NCBI GenBank assembly: GCA_039000515.1
Contig: JBCFYV010000012.1
Span: forward strand, 90,649,588-90,713,587
Reading direction: 5' to 3'
DNA length: 64,000 nucleotides
DNA from: Timema cristinae
Lineage: Eukaryota; Arthropoda; Insecta; Phasmatodea; Timematidae
Within the stretch, counting starts at the first letter, position 1, and each line of letters starts with the position of its first letter. A model generated the notes under the pieces. The model did not search any database and was not told the DNA's origin. It saw only the letters and a program-made list of their open reading frames with translations. Position numbers and translations under genes: made by a program. Below, piece after piece: positions 19,441-31,390 of the stretch.

Positions 19441-21575
19441 AAATTATAATAAGCCTCTATTAAATTTCCCATAACACTTCAACCAATGAAAAACATTAAT
19501 AGTAAGTATACTTATCATGACCTACTTGGCCAACCGCAGGCATCTCCTGACCATTGAGTGTCCCGGAAGTGGTGGGTCCTTGCAGACCAGTTTTACTCTC
19601 GATTAACTCACAAAGATATCACGTGTTTTTTTGTGTGTGTATTTGTTGGTCGGTTTACCTCCCTTAAAGACTCAGGCCTGTTTTTTTTTGTTTTTTTTTT
19701 ACGTGCCTACATCTTAATAACCCGGGCTATCCACATATTTTAAACTAATAAAATAAGGATAAATAAGGTCTAATTTTGATGAAATATACCTACATTCGCA
19801 CGAAGAGATAGGAAGAAACAATTTAGGTAAAAATACCTCACTATACCTAGCCAAGATTTGAACCCTGGCCTATACGTCCTCGTAAAACTAGACTAGACCG
19901 ACACCTTAGCCACTGTGCACATTTATGTGAATGGATATATGGATAAATAGAGCTTCTCTCCTCTCTTTAATTCGTATTAGTTAGTCAATAGTTATGTAAT
20001 TTATAATTTGGGTGATTAGACGATTTCATACACAAGGAATAAAATAATGTAGACACATTCTAGGCTGGAACCAAGGTCATCAGTACCCGTTATCGGTGTT
20101 CTCAACGCAAACATTCAGATAAGATTATTTATAAAATGTTTATTTTAGAGCAAAACTTTGTTGATAAATAAAGCACAAAAGGTTTCCCAACATGAATTTA
20201 AAAAAAGTTAAAAATAATTCAAAGCTAGCTTGAACTCTTTAAGAAATCTCCACGTGTGTTCGGTCTCCGGGTTCCTAGTTGATCATTACATCTCTAAGGC
20301 TCCCACATCAAGTCTGACAACACATATGTGTGGTGGCTATGTAGTCATAGTGAACTGTGGAAGTGTAACACACGTGTTAGTTACATACGTGACAATCAGA
20401 CCGACGCGAGTCTCTGAAGTGTGTGACCTCCTGCTATCGTAGTTAGAACCACTTACAAACTTGTTTAACTTTCTTCACATGGTGACTTCAACAGTTCTTG
20501 AAAATCTGTCAAGGGTGTTCTGGAATTTAATGACAGCTTTTAATCTTCATTTAAATATTTTTCTCATCTAATATCGCTATCCTTATGACAACATTAATAT
20601 TTAAGAATTTTTCAGATTACTATTAAAAGAAAAAAAATTAAACTAAATATATCTGTTGAAGCAATATTTTATTTATTTTGGCCTGAAAATTGATTTGTTA
20701 TAAAAACTAAAAAAACGGACCTTGTCTCACGCTCCCGTCCACCCCACCTTAAGTTCGAATCCCGATAGGGTTAAAACAACAAGCCATGATGAGGTACCAG
20801 ATTTTTTTTTCTTCAATTCCAGTGTGTTGTATGATAACATTTTTTCTCATTATTATTAGGAATATTTACTAAACTAACATATGATATCAACACACGACTT
20901 ACAAACTCACTTAATTGTAAAACACACAGTCTACCTGGCCATTAATTTACACTATGAGGGGGTAAGCCATATTTCACTAATAACATATTTTTCAACCACG
21001 TCGAAAATCGAAACTGGGCCCCTTTAACTCAGTTGACAGGCGAGCTACCAACCGGTCTAAGTAAGTCTTATAGATACTCAATCTATAATATTTAAGAAAA
21101 CAGGATGAGGAAAGGGAAATTTAAGAAAATATTACAACATTTTTCTGGAGAGAGAGTGGTGGACCACTAAAAGGGAAGGGTACGAGAGGGTTCTCTCTCT
21201 CTCAGAAGGTCTACGTACTTACATTCAGGATTGAACCGTAGTTTCCAAGGTCAAAGACCGGTTGACTATCCTTGCGGCTAATACGGTTCCTAATACACTT
21301 TCAATAAAACTTTAATTTCCTTTTTTAGCAATGAAATTAATACTATTGTATATCAAATTTGTTTTACTAACTATATAATAATTATGAAAAAAAAATCTAT
21401 AAACTTGTATCCCTGAGTAAAGGGCCTTTTAATGGCCCGCTTACCTCACAATTGAGGCCAGGATAAAATTACTTTAATGATGAAGAAGATGATGATTATG
21501 ATTATGATGATGATAAACATGAAATGGTGAAGGCATCAACAAAGTTTAGAAGACTATATCGGTGTTAATCTAGAG
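19441..21575. other. Long AT-rich spacer
   Basis: No gene seen. Decayed tRNA-like B-box heads are visible near 19850-19910 (AGATTTGAACCCTGG, - strand), 20750-20765 (AAGTTCGAATCCCG, + strand) and 21220-21280. All are embedded in diverged SINE-like DNA. (GAT)n-like simple repeat runs 21478-21515. Confidence 0.45.
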
Positions 21576-22017
21576 CAGTGGTCCCAACCTTTTTCATCTG
21601 ACGCCCCTCTTGATAATAAAATTCCCACGCACCCATACCCATCTCACATATTGTTTGGGATGATTACTAAGAAAGCTTAAAAACTTTTTGTTTTATAGTC
21701 ACTTCTTTATTTTATACAAAAATTAACGTAGCACTGACAGCATCATGGCACAACAACAAAAAAAAGACTGAAAATTAGTGTGATGGCTGACACTTTTGTT
21801 TTCATCAGTTCTTGAATATTGAGTGCGATATTTGACAGAGCACACTACAAATAGCTTTATACTTAAAGTCAACCACCCTGTTTAGTTTTTATGAAAGTTG
21901 GAACTGAAAATTCGTTGGTATTTCCCGTGTCTGCAATGATAGCTAAGGGGGAGGGTAGAGAAAAGAATTGGGGGGGGGGGGGGCGAATTCAAGACTTGCG
22001 GGCTTTAAAATATTATA

Positions 22018-22423
22018 ATTATTAGCACCACGTCTTACTACCCGTTCGGGTTGTACGCACTTACACTAATGTGTAATGGTAGGGTGATTGTGAGATGAAA
22101 TGGAGGACCTACAGTTTAACATGGGATCCGAACCACGGTATAGGCCTGGCATTCCACACATTCACAAGTTGTGATTAATACACTTCTTGTCAGAGGTGAA
22201 AGAAGGGTTTGGTAATAAGATAAATCTGTGCTGGGACCGAGGATTGAACTCCGGACCCCCAGCACAAAGGTCTGTTTGTTTGTTAGGCGTTTAATTTTTG
22301 TAACACATAGCACAGATACATGCGTAAAGCAATACTCAATACATATTTACGACACAAGCACCAGCCTCATAAAGGCTCTCGCAAAGGTCTGTCACCTTAC
22401 CCCTAGACCACCAGATCACCTGG
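22018..22423 (-). repeat. SINE, family B, interrupted
   Basis: A - strand copy from head (ACCTTACCCCTAGACCACCA near 22396) to tail (GCACCACGTCTTACTACCCG near 22024). It is split near its head by a 106-bp insertion. Confidence 0.85.
22276..22381. mobile_element. 106-bp insertion inside the SINE
   Basis: It is flanked by an exact 11-bp duplication CAAAGGTCTGT (22265-22275 and 22382-22392). One end is TTGTTTGTTAGGCGTTTAAT and the other is CATAAAGGCTCTCG. The duplication length fits a retroposon. The insert is not recognised. Confidence 0.7.
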
Positions 22424-22674
22424 TTTTATTATAAACACGGGCATGCACACAAGTGTCTTATTTTTGTCTGGTCACCTAATAGGCCAATTACAGCTGGTAG
22501 GCAGTGTTGCCAATACCGCAAGAAAAATAGATCTTACTTTGTAAAAGAGATTCAAATTTTTTTTTAAATATATTCAAATTCTTAGCTGGTTGCTAGCGTT
22601 ATTTCCTCACTGTTACACCCGCCCCCCCCCTTGCCCTTGAGGGTTATTCACGCCCCCCAGGTTGAGAACCACTG

Positions 22675-23593
22675 ACCTAGAAAGAGGATATAAAACCAAT
22701 GTTAAAAAGTCCCCAGAATGTGTGTAACCAGCTGGAATCGAACCTCAGTTTTCCAAAGTAAAGAGTCGAGCACCCTATCCGGGCAACCAGCCTTGACCGT
22801 GTCCATGATCGTGAGATGTAATTTGAGCTGGGGGAGACAGTTGGTATCGACGGCATTGATCCAGGTTGTGACAGGTGTGTTTGCGGTGTTATTCGCGGCA
22901 AGCCCATTTCACATGATGCCGCGTCGCGGCTTGGATGAACCGATTATTATCGATATGGTGGAAGAAGAAACAAAGGCAGGTGACCATCCAACCTTACTCA
23001 TCCCTATCCTGTTAATTTAAATGTATGTATAATCTGGATTTGAGGTATTTAACGTGCATTTTCTGCACACGAGAATTTCTATGAGCGATAGAGAAAGGGC
23101 CTACCAATTTTGCCATGAAAGGTATTACCAAATATCTTACAGGGTTATTTTACATGCAATAGTTGACATGGAACCAAAGGATTTATTTTTCATCCAAAGG
23201 AAGTAGTGCTACGAATTTTTGTCGCTCAAGAAAAATCCGTTGACCCCGATTGGGTTTTAACCCACGAACATCGGGTCCTGTGGCAAGCACTTTACCCCAA
23301 GACCACCGAGGTCGACAAACCAGGCATATCATGGGTTGGGCTGTCTTACGTCTTGAAGGTTTGAACTGCGCTGACAAATGACGTTCCAAACTTGTTCGTA
23401 TAAAAAAGCTAAGCCATATGTGAAATTTCCCATTTACAAAGTTCATTCAGTAGTTTTATTTATCCTGGGACTGTTATTACACTCGCTGTCAAGTTGACTA
23501 TTTGTTTTTAGTTTTGTTTAAAATATTTAAACAATCTTATATGCTGTAAAGTGTGAGAAAATCTTTTCTCTATAACACGCAGCCCACGGTAAT
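22675..23593. other. Spacer with a tRNA-like head on the - strand
   Basis: Near 23235-23320 a - strand tRNA-like segment is visible (B-box-like GGGTTTTAACCC region, then ACCCCAAGACCACCGAGGTC). An open frame of 100 codons at 22718-23020 shows no recognisable domain, so I do not call it. Confidence 0.4.
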
Positions 23594-23866
23594 GTGGTAC
23601 TACCCGTTCGGGTTATACGCACTTACGCTAATGTGTAATGGTAGGGTGATTGTGATATGAAATGAAGGACCTACAGTTTAACATGGAATCCGAACCATGG
23701 TGGAGGCCTGGCATGCCGCACATTCACAAGTTGTGATTAATACACGTCTTGTCAGAGGTGAAGAAAGGGTTTGGTAATCAGATAAATCTGTGCCGGGACC
23801 GAGGATTGAACCCCGGACCCCAGCACAGAAGTCCGACACCTCGCCCCTAGACTGCCAGGTCATATC
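23594..23866 (-). repeat. SINE, family B
   Basis: Complete apart from the last tail bases. The tail side starts GGTACTACCCGTTCGGGTTA, and the head ends at CCCCTAGACTGCCAGGTCAT on +. Confidence 0.85.
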
Positions 23867-24139
23867 ACGGTAATGTGGTCTCTAGTGTTTACTGTATATG
23901 GTAGTCACATTGGAAACCTTTAATATAATAATTTTCGGCATATGAACTTACTCTTTGTCACATGATTGAGACTTAGTTCAAATAGGTGAAAATTTATTCT
24001 GTTACGGATATAGTCATGTACTGGGATCACGATTTAATTACTTACACTGGCATATCAGTAACAAAGTTAATTTGTCTCTAATGTGAATATGGCTTGGATG
24101 GCTGTGGTTCACCGATAGCTCCGAATAGACCATGAATCC

Positions 24140-24320
24140 ACAATTTCATCACAGACTTTGCCTTTATATTCCCAGTGAAGAATGACCATAATCACGGGGC
24201 AATTTTTGTGTAGTTCAATGGTAAGACGAATGGGGTTCTAATCCCAAGGTCTCGGCTTAGATTCCCGCGTTCAGATGTAATTTTCCAACTTGTTTATTTC
24301 AGCTTAGCTCATATTGTTTG
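24140..24320 (+). repeat. tRNA-related repeat D (copy 2)
   Basis: Diverged relative of 7420-7600. CACAGACTTTGCCTT, AGTGAAGAATGACCAT, a tRNA-like A box (TGTAGTTCAATGGTAAGACG) and a decayed B box occur in the same order. Confidence 0.45.
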
Positions 24321-25106
24321 CAAGTAGAATTTTACTACAGGATTTACACAATGCAATTGGCCTCCTTATGATCAATTGACTTACAAAGGATACCACTATC
24401 TAACAAAATGTATCAATCAATGCATAACATAAATTGTCACTAGTGGGAATGGGGACTACGTGTCAAGCTCGTATAGTCAGCTTTGTCGGTGACCGGATAG
24501 TCTGGGTACACTGGATATACTTAGGTTTTACATTTACTAAATGGTTCCCACTCCCCCCTTTCATTCCATGCAAATTTGAGTGTATTTCGTTTAAATTATA
24601 CTCTCATACCCTCTAACCTATTAGTTAGTGTATGTAGTTAAGTAAATTTTGTCCGGACTAGTAGCAAGACGCAGGGAAAATAAAACACGCAACATAAATC
24701 GGCACCTTGTGAAATAGCCTCGCTCGGTTGATATGTCCTTTTTTACTCAAGGGAACGGTGAGTGTTCGACAGTCAGTCGTTCTTTTGTCGTCACATGGCG
24801 CATGCGTGCTCCTGCAACTCGGCCTGTGTGAACGTTCCTTTTTCTCTCCTCCACCCCCTCCAAAATCCAGCGTATAGCACGACCTTTTTAAAAAAGAAAT
24901 AGTTGCGATGGTAACAGGAAAACACAACGAAACAAATGCTCCCCAACCCCCCCGCCCCCTTTTACCATTCTTCTTTCCACCCACATTCAACAGTTCAACT
25001 GATCAGTAGACACTTGGGGCAACGAAGAACAATACGATGTAGGTCATTGTCGGTCAATTAAGAACAATCATAATTCGGCGAGTTATCAAAAACATCTCTA
25101 GGGAGG
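24321..25106. other. Spacer, partly GC-rich
   Basis: No gene seen. GGCGCATGCGTG near 24797 resembles an NRF1-type site. It may belong to an upstream promoter region together with the TATA box at 25107. Confidence 0.35.
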
Positions 25107-25114
25107 TATAAAAA
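25107..25114 (+). promoter_or_regulatory. Candidate TATA box
   Basis: GAGGTATAAAAACGGG is a strong TATA match in GC-richer DNA. About 70 bases downstream an ATG-containing stretch ends in CG/GTAAAA at about 25196, which could be a short first exon. No following exon could be identified, so this is only a candidate. Confidence 0.25.
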
Positions 25115-26269
25115 CGGGATTTTTAAGGTGTCGTCGCGGTTTGTGAACCTGTTAATTGGACGTTGTGAAGAAGAACTGTGTGAAAATGTGTTTGCGGTAA
25201 AAAAAATATGTCCGAGGGGTAAACATTGCATGGGTACCTGGTATATTTCCTTGTTAACGACTATTAATTACTGTTGAAATCTTAGGTCCGTAAATAGGAC
25301 CGTGACGGATGTGTTTGATACACCTTTGTTGACATAAGATGATCGTTGAAGAGGATTGGATGTGATTGGAAACATTTAACTACCTTCATTTGGCAAGGTT
25401 TCGGCAGTCTCTCCAAAACAGTCATCCATGTAGCGGCTTGGTGTACCATGGACAAAACTATCAACGATCACCTTCTGTTCAGCGAGTTTATTTTCGAGTC
25501 ATCACTATGGCAACGGAAGTCGTCGGTTTTCTCTGCCTCGATCTGGGAGAGCCTTTGGAAATGATGCCACGTCAACCTGACGGGGATGGCATGGACCTGT
25601 TGAGAAATCATCTCTGTAGAGCAATATTGGTGGTACTGTTTCAAACGGTGCTATTGCTGTGACTACGGCGCTGCTTGGGAAGAAAGTTTGAACACCTTTA
25701 CAATCCCATCATATACTTATAGAATGCTAACATGGGTGAATTTAACCTTCTTTTTTTTTAATACGTGTCAGAATTGAGTCGTATTAAAGTACATATGGAC
25801 ACGCGTAATTCTAATGAGCACTATAATCTTTGTTTCTTCATTCAACAAATATTGATGTTGATTTGGCTTCTCATTCGTTGACTCTAGCTACCCAGTGGTA
25901 GCGTTGTCATCAACGACAGCGCTTCTTAAGTGTGTCTTGTTTGAAAAACAAGCAAAATCTTGATCTCTTTGTTCTGGAGGAAAATACTTTGGGAGTACAT
26001 TAAGGAAGGAAGTTGAGGGATTATTGTTGGGGAAAAGTGCAAGTATCTGAGCATTAATTTGGTGGATCATCTGGATACAAACAAGTAGCACAAGTCTGCG
26101 GCCCTGTTGATGTGATTGTCCGTGAGTGTCGCGGCATGGGGAACAACTTCCTAGAAGCCAGTTTCTCCTCAGTGGTATCCATAAACCTAAACTCTTCTTG
26201 GGCCGCCCAGTCCTGGGAGGCGACCAAACTAGGGAATGGCAGGGTAAGGCCCTCCACAAGTATATTTTG
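25115..26269. other. Unrecognised region with weak coding character
   Basis: 25366-25662 (+) and 25888-26259 (-) contain open frames of about 100-120 codons with more balanced base composition than the flanks. No domain, motif or convincing splice context was found. They may be decayed transposon or gene fragments. Confidence 0.3.
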
Positions 26270-26820
26270 TTTTGATTTTACTTAATCATATAGATAAAGT
26301 GTTGTAATTGTGAAGATTGTCTACCTTGAGATTATGAAGGATCTTGGATGTTTTATGTGCCCCCGAACTCAAAAAATGTGTCTTATAATAATTCAATCTG
26401 TATGTACTTTAAGCTACAGCCGAAACGGATGGATATATTTGGTTCAAACTTGACAATTAGATGTTATAAACTCATGCATGGATCAAAATTTGTCATTTTT
26501 ATTCTAGCTATAAAAATTAAGGGTAGTTTACTCATTTATATTTTGTATATTTCAATAAAGGCACTAGCGATTTTGTTCAAAATAGATATTTGGGGAGTTG
26601 TTTACATGATAAAATAAGAATGTACTTTCGTTTTACTTTAAAATAATAATTTTAGGCTAGTTTATTTTACAATGGCTGATTTTTGAAAATTTGATCATTT
26701 TTTAATTGCAAGTGCGTTTCATAGAATTGTCAAATTAATTGTATTTATCAGGAAAATCTATTCAAGGGAAATTTACTATATATATTATTTTACACTAATT
26801 CCAATAGACAGTATGAGAAA
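26270..26820. repeat. Interspersed repeat F (copy 3)
   Basis: It shares CTTAATCATATAGATAAAGT and GAAGGATCTTG with 4560-4640, and AAAAATGTGTCTTA / AACTTGACAATTAGATGTTA with 10980-11080. It is the longest copy in the window. Confidence 0.5.
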
Positions 26821-26914
26821 GTATGTACGATTGGGTTATAACATTTATTTTATGTATGTACCACGTCTCAATCACCTTGATTTGTAATACATGAAACGTG
26901 AATATGAAGTATTT

Positions 26915-27025
26915 TGATAGAAAATTATTATTTTATGGAGTCTGATTTCAAAAAAGTCAATTTGACATTTTGATAGAAAATTATTGTTTTATGGTGTCTG
27001 ATTTCAAAAAAGTAAATTTGACATT
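26915..27025. repeat. Tandem duplication of about 55 bp
   Basis: GATAGAAAATTATT(A/G)TTTTATG through AAAAAAGT(C/A)AATTTGACATT occurs twice in a row. Confidence 0.8.
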
Positions 27026-27759
27026 CCTTAGCTTAGCTCATATATGTTTGCATTTTTGAATGTAGGTATATCTCTGTTTGTATTTATGGTTGTATAGGAT
27101 ATGAATGTAACCTATATCTGGATGTATATTTGGATGTATCAGCGAGTGTTTGTATTTACGTATTTCTAGATGTATATATGTGTGTGCGTCTAGTTGGATG
27201 GTATTTTTGTCCTCATTGGTCAGACTTTTGTTTTAGAGATTATTTTCAAGCCCAGTAGCGCAAAAGAATAATTACTCAACCTATGGAGCATAAAAATAGC
27301 CCTTACACCCAAATGAATTACCAAACCTTTTCTGTCATTGGGCATGATAAACGTGTGTCTATCTATTTCCACTGACTTGCATGTTCAGCTGGAAGCATGC
27401 AGAGTTTCTCAACACGCCAACAAAGGGTCAAACGTAGATCCATGAACATGAGTGTAGTAACCTTGATTTAAAGGTTGGGTTGGTCTTACTGCGATGTCAT
27501 CTTGTTCTCTTTGGATTAGCGGGTTTCTAAAATTATTCCAATTTATCATCATGGGTAGAAATATCAAACATGTAGTGAAGGTGCTTACTATGTTATTGAT
27601 ACTATATTTTAATCGATCCATACCAATTGATTTGGTGCCATTTTACGGAATGAAAACGGAGTTCCGTAACCTATTTTAACATAAGTTAATTCTCATAAAC
27701 CAATGGATCCCCATTCAGTTATTCATCCACACCATTGCCTTAACGCACTGTTTCCACAA

Positions 27760-27761
<2 letters not shown>
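27026..27761. other. AT-rich spacer
   Basis: No recognisable gene or element. Confidence 0.4.
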
Positions 27762-27811
<50 letters not shown>

Positions 27812-28340
27812 TTCAATTTAAATTTCCTTTATTATAGTGCTGGCCAACAGTCGTAAGACCTATAACAGGCCAGCACTGAAAAGTACACACGTACATACCT
27901 TACAATACATATATTTACATACGAAAAAATGATAGACAAAAAATGGATAAAAAATGTTATATACTGATGAATAGTTACGAGATAAAAAAAAGTAGTTAAT
28001 AATAATAAGAATAAAAAGTAACATTAAAAACAAATAACTAAATAGTAAGCAGTAGTAATAGTAACATTATGCAAAAAATAGATCAGAATATTGTAAGTTT
28101 AAATAATATAGGCAAAACCTCTACATGATAAATTATTGATATGGGATAACCTTAAATAACTCTCTGAGTTTAGTTTTCCTTTTATGATAAAAGTCGAATT
28201 CGACAAATCTAGAATTGGCGCTATGGATACAACGACCTATAGGGCTCATCTTATAAGAGCTTTCAAGAAAAAACAATTTAGGATTACGAGAAGCCTGAGA
28301 AAGGATGTAAATAATAATAATAATATTATAATAATAACAA
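27762..28340 (-). repeat. Possible LINE 3' end behind a (TAA)n tract
   Basis: (TAA)n at 27762-27810 is followed by TTTCAATTTAAATTTCCTTT and a stretch with a short inverted repeat (GTGCTGGCC...GGCCAGCAC, 27838-27877). Read on the - strand this is a 3' UTR-like hairpin followed by an A/T-rich tail of ATT units, a layout common at the 3' ends of non-LTR elements. No coding part is preserved. Confidence 0.35.
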
Positions 28341-28493
28341 TAATAATAATAGCGTGTCTGGGATAAATTAATCTGTAGCTCAGTTTTCGGAAAGAAGCCT
28401 ACTAATGTTCCGTTCCCCAGGGGACGCCCGAATGTACTATACTAATCGTACATCTTTTTCGTGGAGGTTCACTAATTATATTATTATTATTTA

Positions 28494-28765
28494 TCACGGT
28501 CTAGGGGTAAGGTATCGGACTTCTATGCTGGGGTCCGGGGTTCAATCCTCGGTCCCGGCACAGATTTATCTGATTACCAAACCCTTCCTTCACCTCTGAC
28601 AAGACATCTTGTAAATGTGGGGAATGCCAGGCCTCCACCGTGGTTCGGATTCCACGTTAAACTGTAGGTCCTCCATTTCATCTCACAATCACCCTACCAT
28701 TACACATTAGCGTAAGTGCGTATAACACGAACGGGTAGTAAGACGCGGTGCTAATAATAATAATA
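28494..28765 (+). repeat. SINE, family B
   Basis: A nearly complete + strand copy: A box GGTCTAGGGGTAAGGTATCG, B box GGGTTCAATCC, body, then the tail GCGTATAACACGAACGGGTA and GACGCGGTGCTAATAATAAT. It ends directly against the tail of the next SINE. Confidence 0.9.
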
Positions 28766-28767
28766 TT

Positions 28768-29016
28768 ATCTAGCACCGCGTCTTACTACCCATTCGGGTT
28801 ATACGCTTTAAGTACTAATTATGCTAATGGATTAGGAATTGGGAAGGTTGAATTAGAGGAAGTGAACCCGCATTTTCGTGGAGGCAGAGTGGAAAACCGT
28901 ATAGGAAAAACCACCCCCAGTTCACCCGACCGAGATTCGAACCTCGATTTCCCCGTACTCAGCAGTCAAGCTCAACACGACTAGCGCGTTAGCTAACTAC
29001 GCCACCGAGGCGGGTC
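28768..29016 (-). repeat. SINE, family A, well preserved
   Basis: Its tail meets the tail of the preceding SINE, giving an inverted arrangement. The head on the - strand begins GCCTCGGTGGCGTAGTTAGC, with B box GGTTCGAATCT. The core is intact. Confidence 0.9.
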
Positions 29017-29500
29017 ACTAAGTAGAGTTAGATTAAGGATACGGTTGTTTTTTCATTGTGGAAACTTGAATCAAAGGAATTAAACATTTAAAAAATGAGT
29101 GCGCATATGGTTGATGAAGCAGATAAACTTTATAAAAATATACCTTATCAAATAAAACTAGTTTTGCATCTATATTGCAAATTCCTTATAAGTCATACTT
29201 TCTAATTGTATAGCCATTTTCTCTTCACTCATATATGTTCCAAGGGCTTTACCTGATTTCTAATTGTGTTACCAGTCTTCATATTATATCCTCCAAGGAC
29301 TTTGCCTCCTTGCCATTTGTGTTGCCAGTTCCTATCTATATATAATATACACCCCAAGAAATGCCTGCTTCTTGTTTGATTTTCCAACCCTTTTTCGATC
29401 ATATATCCTCCATGAATTTGCCAACATGCCCCCAATGGTTGAATGAGGGAGTCTTGGAAGCCCCAGCAAGGCCAACTCAGGTGGGGCCACTGTCCACCCT
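29017..29500. other. AT-rich spacer
   Basis: No recognisable gene. 29216-29440 contains loosely repeated phrases (CATATAT(G/C)TTCCA / ATATATCCTCCA with TTTGCC) that suggest an old imperfect tandem repeat. Confidence 0.4.
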
Positions 29501-29504
29501 AAGG

Positions 29505-29760
29505 ATACATGTGCTGTGCCGGGAGTAAGGGGTTCAATACTCGGTTCCAGCACAGATTTATTTGATAGCCAAATCCTTCATTCACCTCTGACAAGACTTG
29601 TATTAATCACAACTCATGAGTGTGTGGAATGTCATGGCTCTACCGTGGTTCGGATACCACTTTATACTGAAGGTCCTCCATTTCATTTCACAATCACCCT
29701 ACCATAACACATTAGCGTAAGTGCGTATAACCCAAACGAGTAGCAAGATGCGGTGCTAAC

Positions 29761-29795
<35 letters not shown>

Positions 29796-29805
29796 TAATA
29801 ATAAA
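29505..29805 (+). repeat. SINE, family B, with (TAA)n tail
   Basis: Decayed head (GGGGTTCAATACTCGG), full body, a tail GTGCGTATAACCCAAACGAG, and about 45 bp of (TAA)n. Confidence 0.8.
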
Positions 29806-29910
29806 GATCCCTGTGGCTCTACCGCTGTCTCACGTCGGATTTGATACTCCCTTTACTTGATCGCCCTACTCGGGTCTTGCAGTAGAATATGGTGCGTCCA
29901 GCATCTATAA

Positions 29911-31390
29911 CCAGGGTGACTCATTCTACATTCCACCTGCACTGAGACTGCACTAGTGCTACAGGGTGACTCATTCTACATTCCACCTGCACTGAGACTG
30001 CACTAGTGGTACAGGATGACTCATTCTACATTCCACATGCACTGAAACTGCACTAGTGGTACAGGGTGACTCATTCTACATTCCATATGCACTGAGACTG
30101 CACTAGTGCTACAGGGTGACTCATTCTACATTCCACTTGCACTGAGACTGCACTAGTGCTACAGGGTGACTCATTCTACATTCCACCTGCACTGAGACTG
30201 CACTAGTGCTACAGGGTGACTCATTCTACATTTCACCTGCACTGAGACTGCACTAGTGGTACAGGGTCTCATTCTACATTCCACTGCACTGAGACTGCAC
30301 TAGTGCTACAGGGTGACTCATTCTACATTCCACCTGCACTGAAACTGCACTAGTGCTACAGGGTGACTCATTCTACATTTCACCTGCACTGAAACTGCAC
30401 TAGTGGTACAGGGTGACTCATTCTACATTCCACCTGCACTGAAACTGCACTAGTGGTACAGGGTCTCATTCTACATTTCACCTGCACTGAGACTACACTA
30501 GTGGTACAGGGTGACTCATTCTACATTCCACCTGCACTGAAACTGCACTAGTGGTACAGGGTGACTCATTCTACATTCCACCTGCACTGAAACTGCACTA
30601 GTAGTACAGGGTGACTTATTCTACATTCCACCTGCACTGAAACTGCACTAGTAGTACAGGGTGACTCATTCTACATTCCACCTGCACTGAAACTGCACTA
30701 GTGGTACAGGGTGACTCATTCTACATTTCACCTGCACTGAGACTGCACTAGTAGTACAGGGTGACTCATTCTACATTTCACCTGCACTGAAACTGCACTA
30801 GTGGTACAGGGTGACTCATTCTACATTCCACCTGCACTGAAACTGCACTAGTAGTACAGGGTGACTCATTCTACATTCCACCTGCACTGAAACTGCACTA
30901 GTGCTACAGGGTGACTCATTCTACATTCCACTTGCACTGAGACTGCACTAGTGCTACAGGGTGACTCATTCTACATTCCACCTGCACTGAGACTGCACTA
31001 GTGCTACAGGGTGACTCATTCTACATTTCACCTGCACTGAAACTGCACTAGTAGTACAGGGTGACTCATTCTACATTCCACCTGCACTGAAACTGCACTA
31101 GTAGTACAGGGTGACTCATTCTACATTCCACCTGCACTGAAACTGCACTAGTGGTACAGGGTCTCATTCTACATTCCACCTGCACTGAGACTGCACTAGT
31201 GGTACAGGGTGACTCATTCTACATTCCACATGCACTGAGACTACACTAGTGCTACAGGTTGACTCATTCTACATTCCACCTGCACTGAGACTACACTAGT
31301 GGTACAGGTTGACTCATTCTACATTACACCTGCACTGAGACTACACTAGTGGTACAGGATGACTCATACTACACTCCACCTGCACCTGGA
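29911..31390. repeat. 50-bp minisatellite, about 30 units, AP-1-like site in most units
   Basis: The unit runs ACAGGGTGACTCATTCTACA, TTCCACCTGCACTGA(G/A)ACTG, CACTAGTG(C/G)T. Most units hold TGACTCA, the consensus AP-1 (TRE) core, plus CACCTG, an E-box core. Three units lose the site by a 3-bp deletion (GGTCTCATT), and one reads TGACTTA. Units are highly similar, which suggests recent expansion or homogenisation. No long open frame crosses the array, since 50 is not a multiple of three. Confidence 0.95.

Larger units (their letters stand above)
21576..22674. mobile_element. Non-autonomous hAT element with nested insertions
   Basis: The left end CAGTGGTCCCAACCT and right end (inverted CAGTGGTTCTCAACCT) are classic hAT-type ends. 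The flanks ATCTAGAG (21568-21575) and ACCTAGAA (22675-22682) match at 6 of 8 bases. A family B SINE (22018-22423) lies inside it. No transposase frame remains. Confidence 0.75.

Noticed and set aside
24658..24990. 110-codon minus-strand frame
   Set aside because: Low-complexity G/K-rich text from pyrimidine-rich DNA, with no domain and no splice context.
25888..26259. 123-codon minus-strand frame as a gene
   Set aside because: Two different frames overlap here and neither shows a recognisable domain. It is kept only as an unrecognised region.
29911..31390. CRISPR-like array (regular 50-bp periodicity)
   Set aside because: Units are contiguous near-identical repeats without unique spacers, in a eukaryotic genome. 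The same applies to the 10.6, 42 and 61 kb arrays.
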